From Artocarpus heterophyllus (Eukaryota > Streptophyta > Magnoliopsida > Rosales > Moraceae), in the NCBI GenBank assembly GCA_025403435.1, contig CM046340.1, positions 28,466,210 to 28,530,209 on the forward strand: DNA of 64,000 bases, read 5' to 3'. The notes under the pieces were generated by a model. That model did not search any database and was not told the origin of the DNA. It saw only the letters and a program-made list of their open reading frames with translations. Positions within the stretch are counted from its first letter, which is position 1. Every line of letters begins with the position of its first letter. This document shows positions 1-13,125 of the stretch, piece by piece. The translations under genes were made by a program, and so were the position numbers.

Positions 1-315
1 TTACACTCATAAAGATATAATTAATTTGTTAATTGTATCTTAACAAAAACTAATTGGCTATTAATAAATATAGAAAATATGAGATATTTTGAATATATTT
101 ATTAATTGAGAATGTCTTAATTCAATTCATGAATAATTTGACCTACCCTACGGCGACACTTTATTTATTAAAATTGAATAATTGTGGAATTAGTGAAATA
201 TTTTACGTGTTTTTTCATATGCATCATGCATCATGTTTACTGTTCTAAAACATATATTTATGATGTTTATACATCCATTTAATTTATGTCATTTTGCTTA
301 TTTATTACAGCAACA
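1..315 (+). other. Untranslated leader of copia A1 (3' part)
   Basis: AT-rich non-coding sequence between the off-window primer site and the gag start. It carries a GC-richer patch at about 139-158 (GACCTACCCTACGGCG) that is also present, inverted, in the A3 leader at about 61437-61457. No gene is seen. Confidence 0.75.
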
Positions 316-3300
316 ATGTCTAATCTAATCATCGTTATTCTCACAAATGAAAAATTAACCGAAAATAATTTTGTCAAGTGGAAGAATAACATGAATATAG
401 TGCTAATTTGCAAAAATTACAAGTTTGTCCTGATGGAGGAATGTCCTCCACCGCCTACTGCCAATGCCTCTTGTAATGTACGAGAAGCATATGATCGTTG
501 GATCGAGGCAAACAACAAGGCCCGCTGCTTCCTTTTGGCTAGCATGTCTGACGTGCTTAGGATGAAGCACAAAAGCATGGAGACTACTTATGAGATAATG
601 CAGTTTTTGTAAGACATGTTTGGCAAACCTTTTGAAAATGCATGTCATAAAGCCGTTAAGACTGTCATGAGTGCTAAAATGAAGGCAAGGGTTTCAATCA
701 GGGAACATGTTCTCAGCATGGTTAACTTTCTCTATGAAGCCGAGGTGAATGCAGCAGTGATAGATGAAGCCACACTGGTGGGGATGATTTTGGAAATTCT
801 TCCCCCTACGTTCCTTTAGTTCAAAAGCAATTATTTCATGAACAAGCTAAAATATAGAATGACTGAGTTGCTTAATGAGCTGCAAACCTTCTAGTCTATT
901 TCAAAAGAAAAGACTAAGGAAGGTGAGGCAAATGTTGTAGAAGTTCAACCTTCCTCTTCTGCTCAAAAGAATATGAAGAGGAAGATAAGAACTGAAAGAA
1001 GTGGCAAATCTAACAATGGAGGACATCCTAAGAGGAGCAAGAGCAACAACAACAACAAAAAGAGCTCAAAGCAAAAGAAGCCCAAAGGAAAATGTTTCCA
1101 CTACGGTTTAGTTGGCCACTAGAAGAGAAACTGTAAGAAGTATCTTCAAGCGCTCAAAGAAAAGAAGAACAATAGTAAATCAAATTTACTTGTTTAAGAA
1201 GCTTGTTTAGTTGACGATGATATGCCCACCTTGGATAGTTGATTCAGGGGCAACTAATTATGTTTATTCTTCTTTGTAGATGCTTAGTTCTTCAAGGGGA
1301 GTTGCCAACAGGAACAAACAACGAGAGTGGGAATAGGGAGTAGTCATTAAACTTTATTTTAGAAATAAGTTTTTATGTTTGGACAATGTTTATTACATTC
1401 CTAGTTTTGTAGAAATTTGATTTCTGTTTCTAGGTTATTTGAACAAATGTATAATGTTTCTTTTAATGGTAATTATGCTAATATTTCTAGAAATGGTTTG
1501 GATATTTGTTCTGTACATCTGAAAAATAGGCTTTACACTTTGAGGCCTAACAAAAAATCATTACTCAATACTGAAATGTTCAAAGTTGAACAACCAAAAC
1601 CCAAAAAGCAAAAGGTTTCTTTTAATGATGAAACATACCTATGGCACCTTAGATTTGTTTATGTTAAACTTTAACAGACTTGTAAAGGATGGTCCTTTAA
1701 GAGAATTAAAAGTCAGTTCTCTACTAGTTTGTGAATCTTGTCTTGAAGGTAAAATGAATAAAAGGCCTTTCTCTACAAAAGGCTAAAGGGCCAAGGAACC
1801 ACTTAAGCTAATATATTCAGATGTTTGTGATCCATTGAATGTACAAGCACATGGTGGTTACGAATATTTCATCATATTTATTGACGATTATTCAAGGTAT
1901 GAATACATATACCTAATGCAAAGGAAATCTAAAACTTTTGGAAAGTTCAAAGAATTCCAAGCGAAAACTGAAAAGCAATTAGGAAGGTTAGTGAAGACTT
2001 TTTGATTTGATCGAGGAGAGGGGTACCTTGATACTGAGTTCAAGGATTATTTGATAGAACATGGTATTCTATCATAACTCACCACACCTAGAACACCATA
2101 ACAAAATGGTGTTGTAGAGACAAGAAATCAAACATTGCTTGATATGGTGAGATCCATACTTAGCTACTCATCATTACCCACTTCATTTAGGGGATATGCG
2201 CTACAAACTGCAGTATATCTTTTAAACTGGTTACATCAAAGTCTATTCCAAAAACACCTTAGAGTTATGGAATGGTAGCAAACCTAGTATGCGGCATATC
2301 CGTATATAGGGTTGTTTAGTACATGTGCTAAAAGGCAAGACCAGGAAGCTGGAACCACATCCTGAAGTATGCTTGTTCATAGGATACCCAAAGGGAACGA
2401 GGGGAGGATTCTTTTATAGTCCACAAGAAAAGAAGGTAATTTGTGTCGACAAATGCCACTTTTCTCAAGAATGATTTTATGACAAACTATAAACCTCGTA
2501 GCAAAGTTATACTTGCAAAGTTACTTTCTGATCAAATCAGACCACAACCGACAACTGTTATCAAAGGACAAAATAAGGAGACTACATCTCTAGATTAGGG
2601 TGCCATACTACCTCGACGTAGTGGGAGAGTTGTGAGACCACTTGCTCACTATAAAGAAATTGGAGAAGCACAAGTTACTATCTCTAATAATGGTGAGGAT
2701 GAGCCATTGACATATTGCCATGCAATAGAAAATTTTGAGAAGGAGAAATGGCTAGAGGCTGTGAACCTTGAAATGGAGTCTACATACTCCAATTTAGTAT
2801 GGGAACTTGTAGACGTACCTGAAGGGATAAAACCCATAAGGTGTAAATAGATCTACAAGAAGAAAAGAGGAGTAGATGGGAAAGTTGAGACTTTTAAAGC
2901 TAGGCTTATGGCAAAGGGTTATGCCCAAAAGAAGGGAGTTGATTATGAAGAAACTATCTCGCCTGTAGCTATGCTTAAATCCATTCGGATTTTTTATCCA
3001 TTGCTACATGTCTTGATTACGAGATATGGCAAATGGATGTCAAGACTGCCTTTTTGAATGGCTATCTTGAGAAAAGTATCTATGTGGTGTAACCAGAAGG
3101 GTTTGTAGTCAAAGGTCCAAAGCAAAATGTTTACAAGTTGCAAAAGTCCATCTATGGACTTAAGCAAGCTTCAAGATCTTGGAACTTGGGATTTGATGAG
3201 GCGATCAAGTCTTATGGTTTCGATTAAAATATTGATGAACCTTGTGTATAAAAGTACAGTAAAAGATAAGAAGGTGGTCTTCTTAATTCTTTATGCAGAT

Positions 3301-3715
3301 GATATCTTACTCATTGGGAATGATGTAGGGATATTATATAATGTAAAGAAATGGCATACCAACGAATTCCAAATGAAAGATTTAGGAGAGGCAAGTTATG
3401 TTCTCAAAATCCAACTCATAAGAGATCGCAAGAACAAACTCTTGATGCTATCTCAGTCATCATACATCAATAAGGTGCTTATCAATTATTTGATGCAAAA
3501 TTTGAACCTAAGATTAGATCCTTAGGTGGCGGTTAAACACATTCTCAAGTATCTTAGGAGAACGAGAAAATAAACGTTGGTATACTCTAGTGAGAATTTG
3601 ATTCCTACTAGATACATTGATTCTAATTTTAAATCAGACAAGGACGTTACTTGCAAAGAGTTTCGAGGGACATTTGCGAGGCTTAGGTCCAATAGACATG
3701 TCTCACATGCTTTAG
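316..3715 (+). pseudogene. copia A1 gag-pol polyprotein, decayed
   Basis: Remains of a single gag-pol frame. The start was chosen at the ATG at 316 because the reading MSNLIIVIL matches the A3 start. In order: gag (316 to about 960), a damaged CCHC zinc knuckle near 1092-1140 (the second Cys reads Tyr and a stop follows the His), a protease remnant near 1230, a pre-integrase zinc region (1417-1790), the integrase core (about 1800-2260), and RT with the intact motif QMDVKTAFLNG near 3030-3062 and YADDILLIG near 3292. Two deletions remove coding sequence. About 3505-3525 joins the end of RT to a point far downstream, and about 3640 joins early RNase H to the polyprotein C-terminus. Many C-to-T type stops and several frameshifts are present. 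It once encoded particle and replication enzymes; it is not functional now. Confidence 0.9.
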
Positions 3716-3729
3716 GGCAAGTGGGAGAT
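3715..3729 (+). other. Polypurine tract of copia A1
   Basis: GGGCAAGTGGGAGAT lies immediately before the LTR, the expected site for plus-strand DNA priming. The same tract occurs inverted at 57352-57366 in A3. Confidence 0.85.
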
Positions 3730-5835
3730 TATTGGGGTTGGTGACTTATAAGCTGTGATATTATACATATTATTAATAAATAAATAAGGTGACATTAATA
3801 ATTATTTTAGTTGCTTATATGTATTATGAATACTTTTATAAACATCAAGAAAATTACATAATTATTTATGTGACTATAAATTTAGCATATAAGTGTTATA
3901 TGCTTAGGGATAAAATTTATAGATAATAATCTAAAGAGTCCATAATAATTAATTAAAGTTTGGGATCTTTAATTAAATCTTACAAGTACCGTCCAATCTC
4001 ATTTAGAATGAAATAGTCTTATCTAGGCTATTTATGTAGAAACATTAGATTGGAGATACTTTATATAATGAGATTATATAGGACTGCACTAGATAAATTA
4101 TGAATCTCTAATAATTATCCGTTACAAATAGAGCATTCAAATTTATCACTATGATAATCATATATGTGGCAGTCTTAATCCTGAGTATCAATTAGACTCC
4201 TATTTATGACATTACGTTTTCTGATTTAGATGGTAAGATTTGTCTAATCACAGATCATAACTTAGCGTCTTAGAAACATAATATAATAAATAGCTGGGAA
4301 TAATATTATACAGATATGTAATCCATCCCTTCCTTATGGAAGTTAAAAAAAAGTTCTCTTGAGTGAAGATTCGAGGTTTGAATAGTAGAACACTTGTTCA
4401 TAATAAGATTATAAATAAACTATTCATTAGAGAATTATTGGAACTCAAGAATAAAGATGTAATAAGAGAGGTAAACGAAAATTGAACTTGGCTTTATTAT
4501 GAACTATTTACGAAGGACTGACTTATATGTAATGATTTTATAAATGGACTACTCGCTAATTTTCTTTGAATAATTTTAATATAATTTCAAGAGTTTAGTT
4601 TCTTTTAGTGGAGTAACACTAGAACTAATAAATTTGACACATTAATTAAAGAGTTTGATTAATTGTCAAATTTATTGAAACTTGGGTTATAGGTTCATAA
4701 GTCCCTAATGCCACCTCTATAACATTGTATTGGATTTAATGTATAGAATGAATTATACATATTTCATTTAAAATTATTAAATTCTAAATTAATTATTTCA
4801 CACTTGAGATATTAATGTGACATAAAAAAATGTTCTCTATGGCACATAATGTAATGTGAAAAATGTTGTCACATTTAACTGAGCATCAATTAATTAAGTA
4901 ATTAATTATATTTAATTAATGAAATTAATTAAATGTGTTTTAAATTAATTAATTGATAATATTTGAATAATGAGATTATTTAAATATAATTTTAATTCTA
5001 TGTATAACACATGCATGGTGGGACCACATTTTTGTCCTTTTTTACATGGACACAAAATTAAATTATTAATTAATTTAAAATCTATTCTTAAATAAATATG
5101 ATTGATATTTTGATTTTAAATATATATATATAAGATTTAATTATTTTATATTATATATATAAAATGAAATCACCCCTTCACGTGATTCTTCGTGTACGAA
5201 ATTGTTATTTTTTTTTTCATAAACGTTATATATATATATATATCACTAGAATCATGTATATGATTCGTTTCAAAATTTAAAAAAAAAGTACAACAAAAAC
5301 ATGAAGGTAGTTTTTCGCATCTTACCCATGTATCTAATTGTGGGTGTATTTGATTCACGCAATAAAAAGTTTAGTAGGTGGTTATTTCAAATTTAAAATA
5401 AATTAAAATTAATTAAAAAATAACTAATTGCTCAGATATATAAGATAGAGATAACAGTTATCTCCATCAATCTCTTTTCATATAACTTTTACAGAATACT
5501 TAGAGAGGAAAAACTGAGAGTTCTTTCTCTAGAGAAAAGGTCTGCTATCTCATATATTGAGTACATAGTAAATCTAGAAAAGTGTGAGGTTAATTCTTTC
5601 TTGCAATTTGATGCCCACTCATCTTTCTATTGGTGTGGAGGTTTGGCTTAGAAGATCGTGGTGGTAAAGAAGAAAGCTAAGATACCCTGATAGGTCTTCA
5701 AAAGGTTTGTAAAAGCTCTCAAAGCTTTTTATTATTAATTAAAATTATATACCTATTTTTGATGAACAAAGTTTTCAGAAAATTTTTGGTTGTCAATGAT
5801 CCGTTCCTTCCGCTACTTTCATTTTTATTCCAACA
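3730..5835 (+). repeat. copia-A LTR, shared between A1 (3' LTR) and A2 (5' LTR)
   Basis: About 2.1 kb. It begins TATTGGGG, a decayed form of the family start TGTTGGG, and ends CCAACA. It follows a polypurine tract on the left and is followed by a tRNA-Met-type primer binding site on the right, so the same LTR plays both roles. It contains AT microsatellites (about 5121-5162 and 5228-5243). Compared with the A3 LTRs it is clearly older. Confidence 0.88.
5436..5444 (+). promoter_or_regulatory. Probable TATA box of the copia-A LTR
   Basis: ATATATAAG lies about 400 bp before the LTR end. The A3 LTRs have TATAAAAAGG at the homologous position on - (46705-46714 and 63256-63265), supporting a conserved U3 promoter. 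Confidence 0.5.
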
Positions 5836-5850
5836 AACGGTATCAAAGCC
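5836..5850 (+). other. Primer binding site (initiator tRNA-Met type) of copia A2
   Basis: AACGGTATCAAAGCC follows the LTR end directly and resembles TGGTATCAGAGCC, the complement of the initiator tRNA-Met 3' end used by most plant copia elements. It shows that a second internal region starts here. Confidence 0.8.
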
Positions 5851-6301
5851 AGGTTATAGCAAATATAATTTTGATTAAACATGATTTTATTTTGATAATT
5901 TCATGCTCTTGATGCATGTTTGTGGGCACTATGCATTTTTGCAATTTTGTTCATGTGATGAATGAGTAATTTTCATGAATAGATTTTTGGTCGTTAATTA
6001 TATAGTTCTTTTAGATTAGTTTAATTTTCATTTTGATTAGATGAAATTTTGTTTAAACCCAGAAGGGGGCATAGGGTTTTGTAATTTATTATTGTTATTT
6101 TTTTTCTTTTTCTTTATCTTAACACCTCATGGGATTCAAAGATAAATAGTTTCTTTCCTTTATTGTGCATCCTGAACGTGTATGACTTATTAAAAAAACA
6201 TGCATGAACAACAAATTCATGTGCAATATCCAAAGGCACTTCATGTGCATTACAAAAACCATCAATACATGTTAATATGCAAATTTTTTTTCTTCATGCA
6301 C
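5851..6301 (+). other. Leader of copia A2, first part
   Basis: Non-coding and AT-rich. It shares long stretches with the A3 leader read inverted from 62862 down to about 62680. It ends exactly at the B1 insertion point. No gene is seen. Confidence 0.7.
6297..6301. repeat. Target site duplication of copia B1, left copy
   Basis: TGCAC directly precedes the B1 LTR and is repeated directly after its other LTR (21762-21766). Five bases is the usual size for LTR retrotransposons. Confidence 0.9.
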
Positions 6302-8355
6302 TGTTGGAAAAAGAGCACGCAGTGAGAATTTTAAAAATTTTACATTAGAGTATTTTCCAAAACACAAGTTTAACATGCTATATGCATAAATTAACCAGAT
6401 CTTTCTAACCTTTGTATGTCGGAGAACTCTCGCAAAACGTGAAGAGAAGTAACGTTCCAGAAGAGCCTCACCAACTGGTCTTCTTTGCTATTCTCTATCC
6501 ACGACAAGAGTGAGTGTGGGCTCACACGTGCAGCTCTTCCACCAAGTGACTCTCCTTCCAACCAATCGAGAGAACCCAAAGCAAGTGTTCGTGATTTGTG
6601 AACAAAAGCTCTCAGGGAGTTTTCAGATTCTCACTAGCAGAGTATCACTCTTAATCTCTCAATTGATCTAAGTAACTCTTAAGACTTACTTCCTTTATAT
6701 AGAAGTTGGGCCTAGGGTCAGTCCTTATCAGATTAGGTCTCAAAAACTCAAAACACCATCAAGTTCGGATCAATATCTGATAAGATTCGTGTGGAAACGC
6801 ATAATCTTATCCTTCGCTTATCAGCAGTCCGAATAGCCTGATCAGTAGGCCAAACAGTCTCCATCGGCAGGCCAAACACGTGGATCGATAGGCCGAACAC
6901 ATGGATCGGCCGGCCGAACTGTCGATAAAAAATCTCTGCAAATCTTTTATTTTCTACTCGAGAATCTATAGGATAAAGTCTTAGTTTTAATTCAAATAAC
7001 CCAAAAGAGAAGTTATCTGATTAAACCAACTTTATCTAGATTATCTCTAGGAAAATAAATCAATTTCCAAAAATTTTACAAGTTTATATTGATCTAATTT
7101 ATCCAAAATTAAATCAACCGATAAACAGACAAGAATTATCCAATCCCAATAATTCAACAACTTTATCTTAAATTAATTTTATCACAAAATTAATTCAACT
7201 GATAAACAAACATGAATTATTTGATTCTTCCAAATTTCAACCAATCTAATAAATCCGACATAAGTCACCAATTATTGGAAAAGCACGCCGTGTCATTACA
7301 GGATGTCGTGAGCTAGCAAAGGGGACCAAATGGACCTATATAGTTCAAGCACCCGATAATTACAAAACCCAATATCCTAGACATACATTTCATAATTATC
7401 AACTCCAACGCTACTCTACTAGAAGCTTAGAGCTGCACTCTCGAACTACATAGAATTACGAAGCTCGTATAGCTAACTCTCCATAACATATCATAGTGTA
7501 TCGTATCGCCATATGATAATCCATAATCGGCTTAAGGACAAGTTCTGTCTTACCTTCCTGATTATTTTTATCTTACGTTCTATTATCTCACCATCAGAAA
7601 ATGTACTATCCAAAGGCAATATACCATTCGGTTACACCTATGTATCCAAATGGTTGAGCGCTCTAGTTTTTCAATTACAGGATAACGCATATAAGAGGAT
7701 ATCATTACTCCTAAAGAGGAGCTATGGATTCCATATCTATGAATAACAAGTCTACACTATCAAGAGTCATGCCTCCAACGTACCAGCATGCATACCACTG
7801 TTAAGATGTGGGTGTCACCCTTTGGTACATCAAAAGACACAAGCCAAGACAACAGGCCCACTATTCATCTCAGGATTAAGATACAACCCAAATGATTGTC
7901 TAAAGTGAATCGATTTGTCAAGACAGAATTATTAATCCAAATCAATTCATTTTACGTCCCAATCCAACACATCTTCACCTATGACAATGTGCCAATGTTT
8001 CTATTCATGGAGTCCACCTCCGATGGTTAAGATAAACCATCTCCCAAAAGGGATATAGACAACATAACAATCTTTGCATGAATAAAGCGCACAACTTTAT
8101 TCCCTTGATTATGGATCGTATGATTTAGACTATCACCTTAAGAATCATGTCTTCTGCATAATCCGTCCATCATATGCCCAATTTTTAAGGTTTAGACTAA
8201 CAATCTCAGACTATTGTTTGCTTAACATACATTCAACAAATATGAACGTAAAGAGGACAAGATTTGGTATATAAATAATGAATCAATTCTTTATTGATAA
8301 AAATGTCTCAAAAAACTTATTACATTTTTACTCCTTACGACATACATGTTTAAGA
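6302..8355 (-). repeat. 3' LTR of copia B1
   Basis: About 2.05 kb, homologous along its length to 19781-21761. In element orientation it starts TCTTAAACA (family TGTTAGACA) right after the tract AGTGGGAGA and ends CCAACA. A TATA-like TATATAAAGG is on - at about 6692-6701. A cluster of GGCAGGCC-type near-palindromes sits at about 6836-6920. Confidence 0.92.
6836..6920. repeat. GC-rich near-palindrome cluster in the B1 3' LTR
   Basis: Four to five degenerate copies of TCGGCAGGCCGA (for example CGGCAGGCCAAAC, GATAGGCCGAAC and GATCGGCCGGCCGAAC) stand in an otherwise AT-rich LTR. They lie upstream of the TATA-like box in element orientation. The homologous cluster in the other LTR is at about 20298-20362. 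Confidence 0.75.
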
Positions 8356-8369
8356 ATCTCCCACTTGCA

Positions 8370-11300
8370 CTAAGTGAGGAAATATGACAAATCTCGCATC
8401 CCCATAGCTTCCACATGCCTCTTGAAGACTCTCCCAGTAAGTGTCTTTGTAAATGGATCAGCTAAATTGTCCTCTGACGTGATCTTGCACATCGTGACAT
8501 GCCCGCCCTCAACGAAGTCCTTTACACATGATACTTCCGATCAATATGTTTACTCTTCTTGTGAAATCTTGGTTCCTTAGCTTTAGCTACCGCCGCACTG
8601 TTATCACAGTATAGTGATACCGCTTTATCCATACCAGGAACTACCTCAAGATCCCCAAGGAACTTACAGAGCCATACTGCTTCTTTCGAAGCATCACTAG
8701 CTGCCACATACTCATCCTCTATCATTGAATCCAAAGTGCAATCTTGCTTCACACTTCTCCAAATAATGGCACCGCCACCCAGAGTAAACACAAAACCCGA
8801 AGTCAAATTCTTGGAATCCAGACAAGATTAAAAATCTGATTCAGTATATCCTAGAGGAGTCAAGTCCTCACCCGAATATGCAAGCATATACCCTCGAGTC
8901 CTTCTCAGGTACTTGAAAATATGCTTTACCGGAACCCAATGGTTCTGTCCTGGTCCGCCTGAAATCGACTTACAATCCTGACCGCATAACTAATATCCGA
9001 TCGTGTGCAAAGCATGGCATACATGAGACTACCCACTGCCGAAGCATAAGGCACCTTCTTCATGTATTCTCTTTCTTCATAAGACTTTGAAGAGTCTTTT
9101 TTAGAAAGAGTAATTTCTGACCTAGATGGTTGCCCACCTTTCTTGCAATCCTGCATTGCAAACCTCTTAAGAATTTTATCTATGTAGCTGGCATGGGACA
9201 AAGCTATCATTTTGTTCTTCCTATCTCAAAAGATCTGGGTACCGAGAATAAAATTAGCCTCACCCAAGTCCTTCATGTCAAATTGCTTGGTCAACCATAA
9301 TTTGATCGATGATAATGGCCCAATGTCATTGCCAATTAGCAGAATGTTATCTACACAGAGCAGTAGAAAAACCACCTTCCCATCCTTTATGTGTTTGTAA
9401 ACACATGGTTCATCCATATTTTGTAAGAACCCATAAGTCTTGATCACTTGATCAAATCTTATGTTCCAATAATGAGAAGCCTGCTTAAGTCCATAATTGA
9501 CTTTAGCAGCCTACAAACCTCACCCTCTTGACCCGTGACCTTGAACCCGTCTGGTTGTTCCATATAAATGGACTCATCAAGATAGCCATTCAAAAAAGCT
9601 GTCTTGACATCCATCTATCAAATCTCGTAGTCGAGAGCGGCAACTATGGACAAGAGAATCCATATGGACTTAAGCATGGCTACAGGTGAAAAGGTTTCCT
9701 CATAATCGATTCCTTCCTTTTGTGTATAACCCTTAGCTACCAGTCTAGCCTTAAAAGGTTTCAACCTTTCCATCTACTCCTTTTTTCCTCTTATAGATCC
9801 ACTTACACCCTATGGGTTTTACCCCTTCGGGAAGATCCACAAGCTTCTAGACCTGATTAGTCTCCATAAAATTCACCTCAACGTTCATGGCCTCTATCCA
9901 GAGTTTTGAATCAACATCCTCCATAGCCTCTACGTAAGTATAAGGATCCCTGTCATGTTCATCTGGCTCAGCCAAGAAGACTTCCCCATTGAACATATAC
10001 CTCTCAGGTTGACGCCCGATCCTTCCACTATGCCAAAGCCCCTGAGGTTGTTGTTCAGGTTTGTTTGGTTTTTCTACACTGATCGGAACAGTTTCATTCG
10101 AAACCCTCGGAGTGATTGGATCACTCCTGAACTCCTCAAGCACCACTTTGCTTCAACGTTTAAAGTTGTCCATGTAACTCTCCTAAAGGAAAGTTGCATT
10201 AGTTGAAACCACGACTTTATGTTCCTTTGGGTTATAAAAATAACCCCCTTTAGTCCCTTTTGGATATCCTACAAACATGTAAACTTTTGAACGTGCATCC
10301 AACTTGTTCGGATCCTTAAACAGGACATGAGTCATGACATCCCCATATGCGAATATAGTTTAAGGATGTCTTCCTACTCATCCACAACTTGTGAGGATTT
10401 TTAGGGACCGATTTTGAAGGCACATTGTTCAATAGATAACATGCAGTTTGTACTGCATATCCCCAAAAGGATAAAGGTAATGATGAATAACTCATCATGG
10501 ACCTAACCATGTCGAACAAAGTCCTATTTCTTCTCTCCGCTATGCCATTCTACTGCGGAGTGCCTGGCGTAGTCAAATGGGATAAAATCACATTCTCTAC
10601 TAAGTGTCCCAAGAACTCATTGAGAAAGGTATTCCCCACCTCAATCGGATCAAAGTGCCATTATGGGTCTATCTAATTGCTTTTAAACTTCTACCCAAAA
10701 CTCCCTGAACTTGTCAAAGGTTTCGCTTTTGTGATACATTAGGTACACATACCCATATCTTGAGTAATTGTCAATAAAAGTGACGAAGTACTCTTACCCT
10801 CCCTGTGCCCGGATATTCATCGGTCAGCAAACATCACTATGCACAAGTTCTAGAACCCCTTAGGCCTTATTGCCCTTAGACCTGAATGGTCTTTTGGTCA
10901 TTTTACCCTCTAAACAAGATTCACATTGAGGTATAGACTCCACCTTTAAGTGACTCAAAGGTCCAACCCTTACCAACCTTTGAATCCTATTCAGGTTAAT
11001 ATGACCAAGGCGCAAATGCCAAAGATAAGTCTTATTAGAGTGAGAAGTTTTAAGTCTTTTAGAGTTATTATCATTCATCTCAACATTAAGCAATAAGTCC
11101 ATCTTAGGTTTAATAAAATATAGATTATTTTGCATCCATCCAGAACAGATAAAAGATTTGTTTTTACGAATCACCACTTTATCACTAAAAGAAACCAAGT
11201 AGGAGTCTTTAAATAAACAAGATACAGAAATTAAATTCCTTTTAAATTTAAGAACATAAAAACAATCTTACAAAAATAAATTCCTATAATTATCAAAATA

Positions 11301-12321
11301 AAGATGGACGTCTCCCACTGCTTCCGCTAAGACCAAGGATCCATCACCCATTCGAAGCGTAAAGTCCGCATGTAGTAGACTTCTCGTTTCTTTAAACCCC
11401 TACAGAGAAACACAAACATGATTAGTTACACCGAAATCTATGACCCAAATGTCACTGGATTCCTCAAGCAAACAAGTTTTTAAATATAGAAAATCATAAC
11501 TACCTCCTTTGGAAAGGAAGTCCTTGCAGTGCTTCCTGATATGCCTAACCTTTCTATAGAAGAAGCACTTAAGCTTCTTTGGGTTCTTCTTCTTCTTCTT
11601 CTTGTTCTTGGTGCTAGCAAGAATAGAAGACTTCCCGTTTTTGGCCTGTTGCTTCTTTCCATTCTAAGAGTTAGGATTGGAACCAGAAGCAGTTACCATG
11701 TTGGCCTCACCACCCGCAGGAGACTCCCTGATCAGCAGTTTGAACTCCTTTAACTATTTCATCAATTCTGTTAAGGTCATATCCTGCCTATTGCTCAAAT
11801 TAAATATAGCTCTAAACGGAATAAATTCCTTTGACAGAGTCTCAAAGACCATAGTCACCTGAGTTTCAGCATCGATGTCGGCTCCATTAGTTTGAGCCTC
11901 AGCGAGGTCCCATGACCAACATCATATGCTCCTTTATAGATGTCCCTGACCTCTGTCTACAGTTTAGAAGTTTTTGAAGTGCCCTTTGCCACTTTGTTAT
12001 GGCTTGGCCTCCAAACATATCCTCAAGATTATCCAAGATCTGCTTTGCAGTCTCATAATCTTGATGTTTAGCCTATAGCACATTATTCATGCTGGCCATA
12101 ACATAGCAGCGGGCCTGATCATTAGCATCTTTTCAGCGATCATACGCTTGGAATTGCTCATTAGTTGAGTCTCCCGTAGGCTTGTGAGGATAAGGGGTTG
12201 TCAGTACATAATTCAGTTTCTCAAAGGATAGGACGATATCCAGGTTTCGTTTCCAATCATTATAGTTCTCACCAGTTAATAGGTTTTTGTCAAGTATCAA
12301 TGATAAAGCGTTTTTAGACAT
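8370..12321 (-). pseudogene. copia B1 gag-pol polyprotein, decayed
   Basis: Read on - from the ATG at 12321 (MSKNALSLILDKN) to a stop at 8370. Gag fragments lie at 12321-11700. A damaged zinc knuckle near 11570-11530 has its second Cys read as Tyr and its His as Arg. A protease remnant near 11460 reads DFGVTNH where DSGATNH is usual. The pre-integrase zinc region is 11198-10860 (HLRLGHINLN, CESC), integrase about 10800-10300, RT 9850-8930 and RNase H 8806-8400 (CDNSAA, HIDRKYH). The RT catalytic box reads CVDNILLIG where YVDDILLIG is usual, so a catalytic Asp is lost. Many stops and frameshifts split the frame. The linker between integrase and RT (10146-9847) has the usual plant-copia ending for its type. 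Confidence 0.92.
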
Positions 12322-12507
12322 TTTTTAATCTACAATAAAGAATCATATACCAAACATAAGCAAACATATGATAATAATTTAGTAAGATAACACAATCATG
12401 TAAAAACATACAAATGTGTTTATGTGTCAAAACCTTGAAAATGTCACATCCTTACAACGATAATTCCCAACTCAGAATTCAACAAGCTCCTAGGGGAGTC
12501 ATGCCAA

Positions 12508-13125
12508 ATTGATAAGAACCTTGCCAATATACTAACAAAACCCGTTATTAATAAAAAAGGCACCAAGACCATTTCTACTTAGATTTGGATGGAAGTCACC
12601 GCGACCCGTTGCTTATATCAAAGCAAGAACCTTGGTATATCATAGACGCCACAATCAAGGATGGAAAGCTTGATTGATAAGTCAGGATTGAATGCCCTGA
12701 TTGATCTGAAGAGTTTGTGCAGTTCGTCAAAGAACCGAAGAAAGAATTTTCTCTCTCAGAAGATAAACATTCATCAATAATTCATTAACCTTGGAAACGA
12801 CTATTTATAGGCCAAAATTACAAAGTGTCACCCAAAAAGAAAAGTTGACAAATTTAAACATAACTACTAATCCTAATTTAAGCCTAAAATAAAAACCAAA
12901 AGAAAGGAAAGTCTCGATGGCTGATATTCAGACATTTACATGCCCAACAATTAAAGGAAAGTGCAATTTAATGCTCTTCAACAACTTGCACAAATGATCA
13001 GCCACATGTGTGTAAATAATGGGAAAGTTTCCAAAATCCTTCCATAGACTTGATCTTGCAAAATTTGAGCTGATTTCAAGCTTGACTCATCCAGATTCTT
13101 CTAGAACTTAGATCAAATTGATGCA
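12508..13125 (-). repeat. Probable 3' LTR of the CRM-like element
   Basis: In element orientation it starts TGCATCAATTTGATC and ends GGTTCTTATCA, with TG and CA ends. A TATA-like CCTATAAATAG lies on - at about 12801-12811. The pol frame runs 18 nt into it before stopping, as in CRM elements. With no partner LTR the boundaries are inferred, not proven. Confidence 0.6.

Larger units (their letters stand above)
1..5835 (+). mobile_element. Ty1/copia LTR retrotransposon A1, 5'-truncated by the window
   Basis: The window opens inside the untranslated leader of a copia element whose 5' LTR lies upstream of base 1. Leader, decayed gag-pol (316-3715), polypurine tract and LTR (3730-5835) follow in order on +. 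The leader start matches, inverted, the leader of element A3 near 61.3-61.6 kb, and the coding region is the same family as A3 (57366-61280). Domain order gag-protease-integrase-RT-RNase H is the Ty1/copia order. The element is old: it has many stops and frameshifts and two coding deletions. Confidence 0.9.

Noticed and set aside
7513..7746. 77-codon frame on + (and the related 87-codon frame at 20889-21152)
   Set aside because: Both lie in the LTRs of copia B1, on the strand opposite to the element. They are similar only because the LTRs are copies, and no domain is visible.
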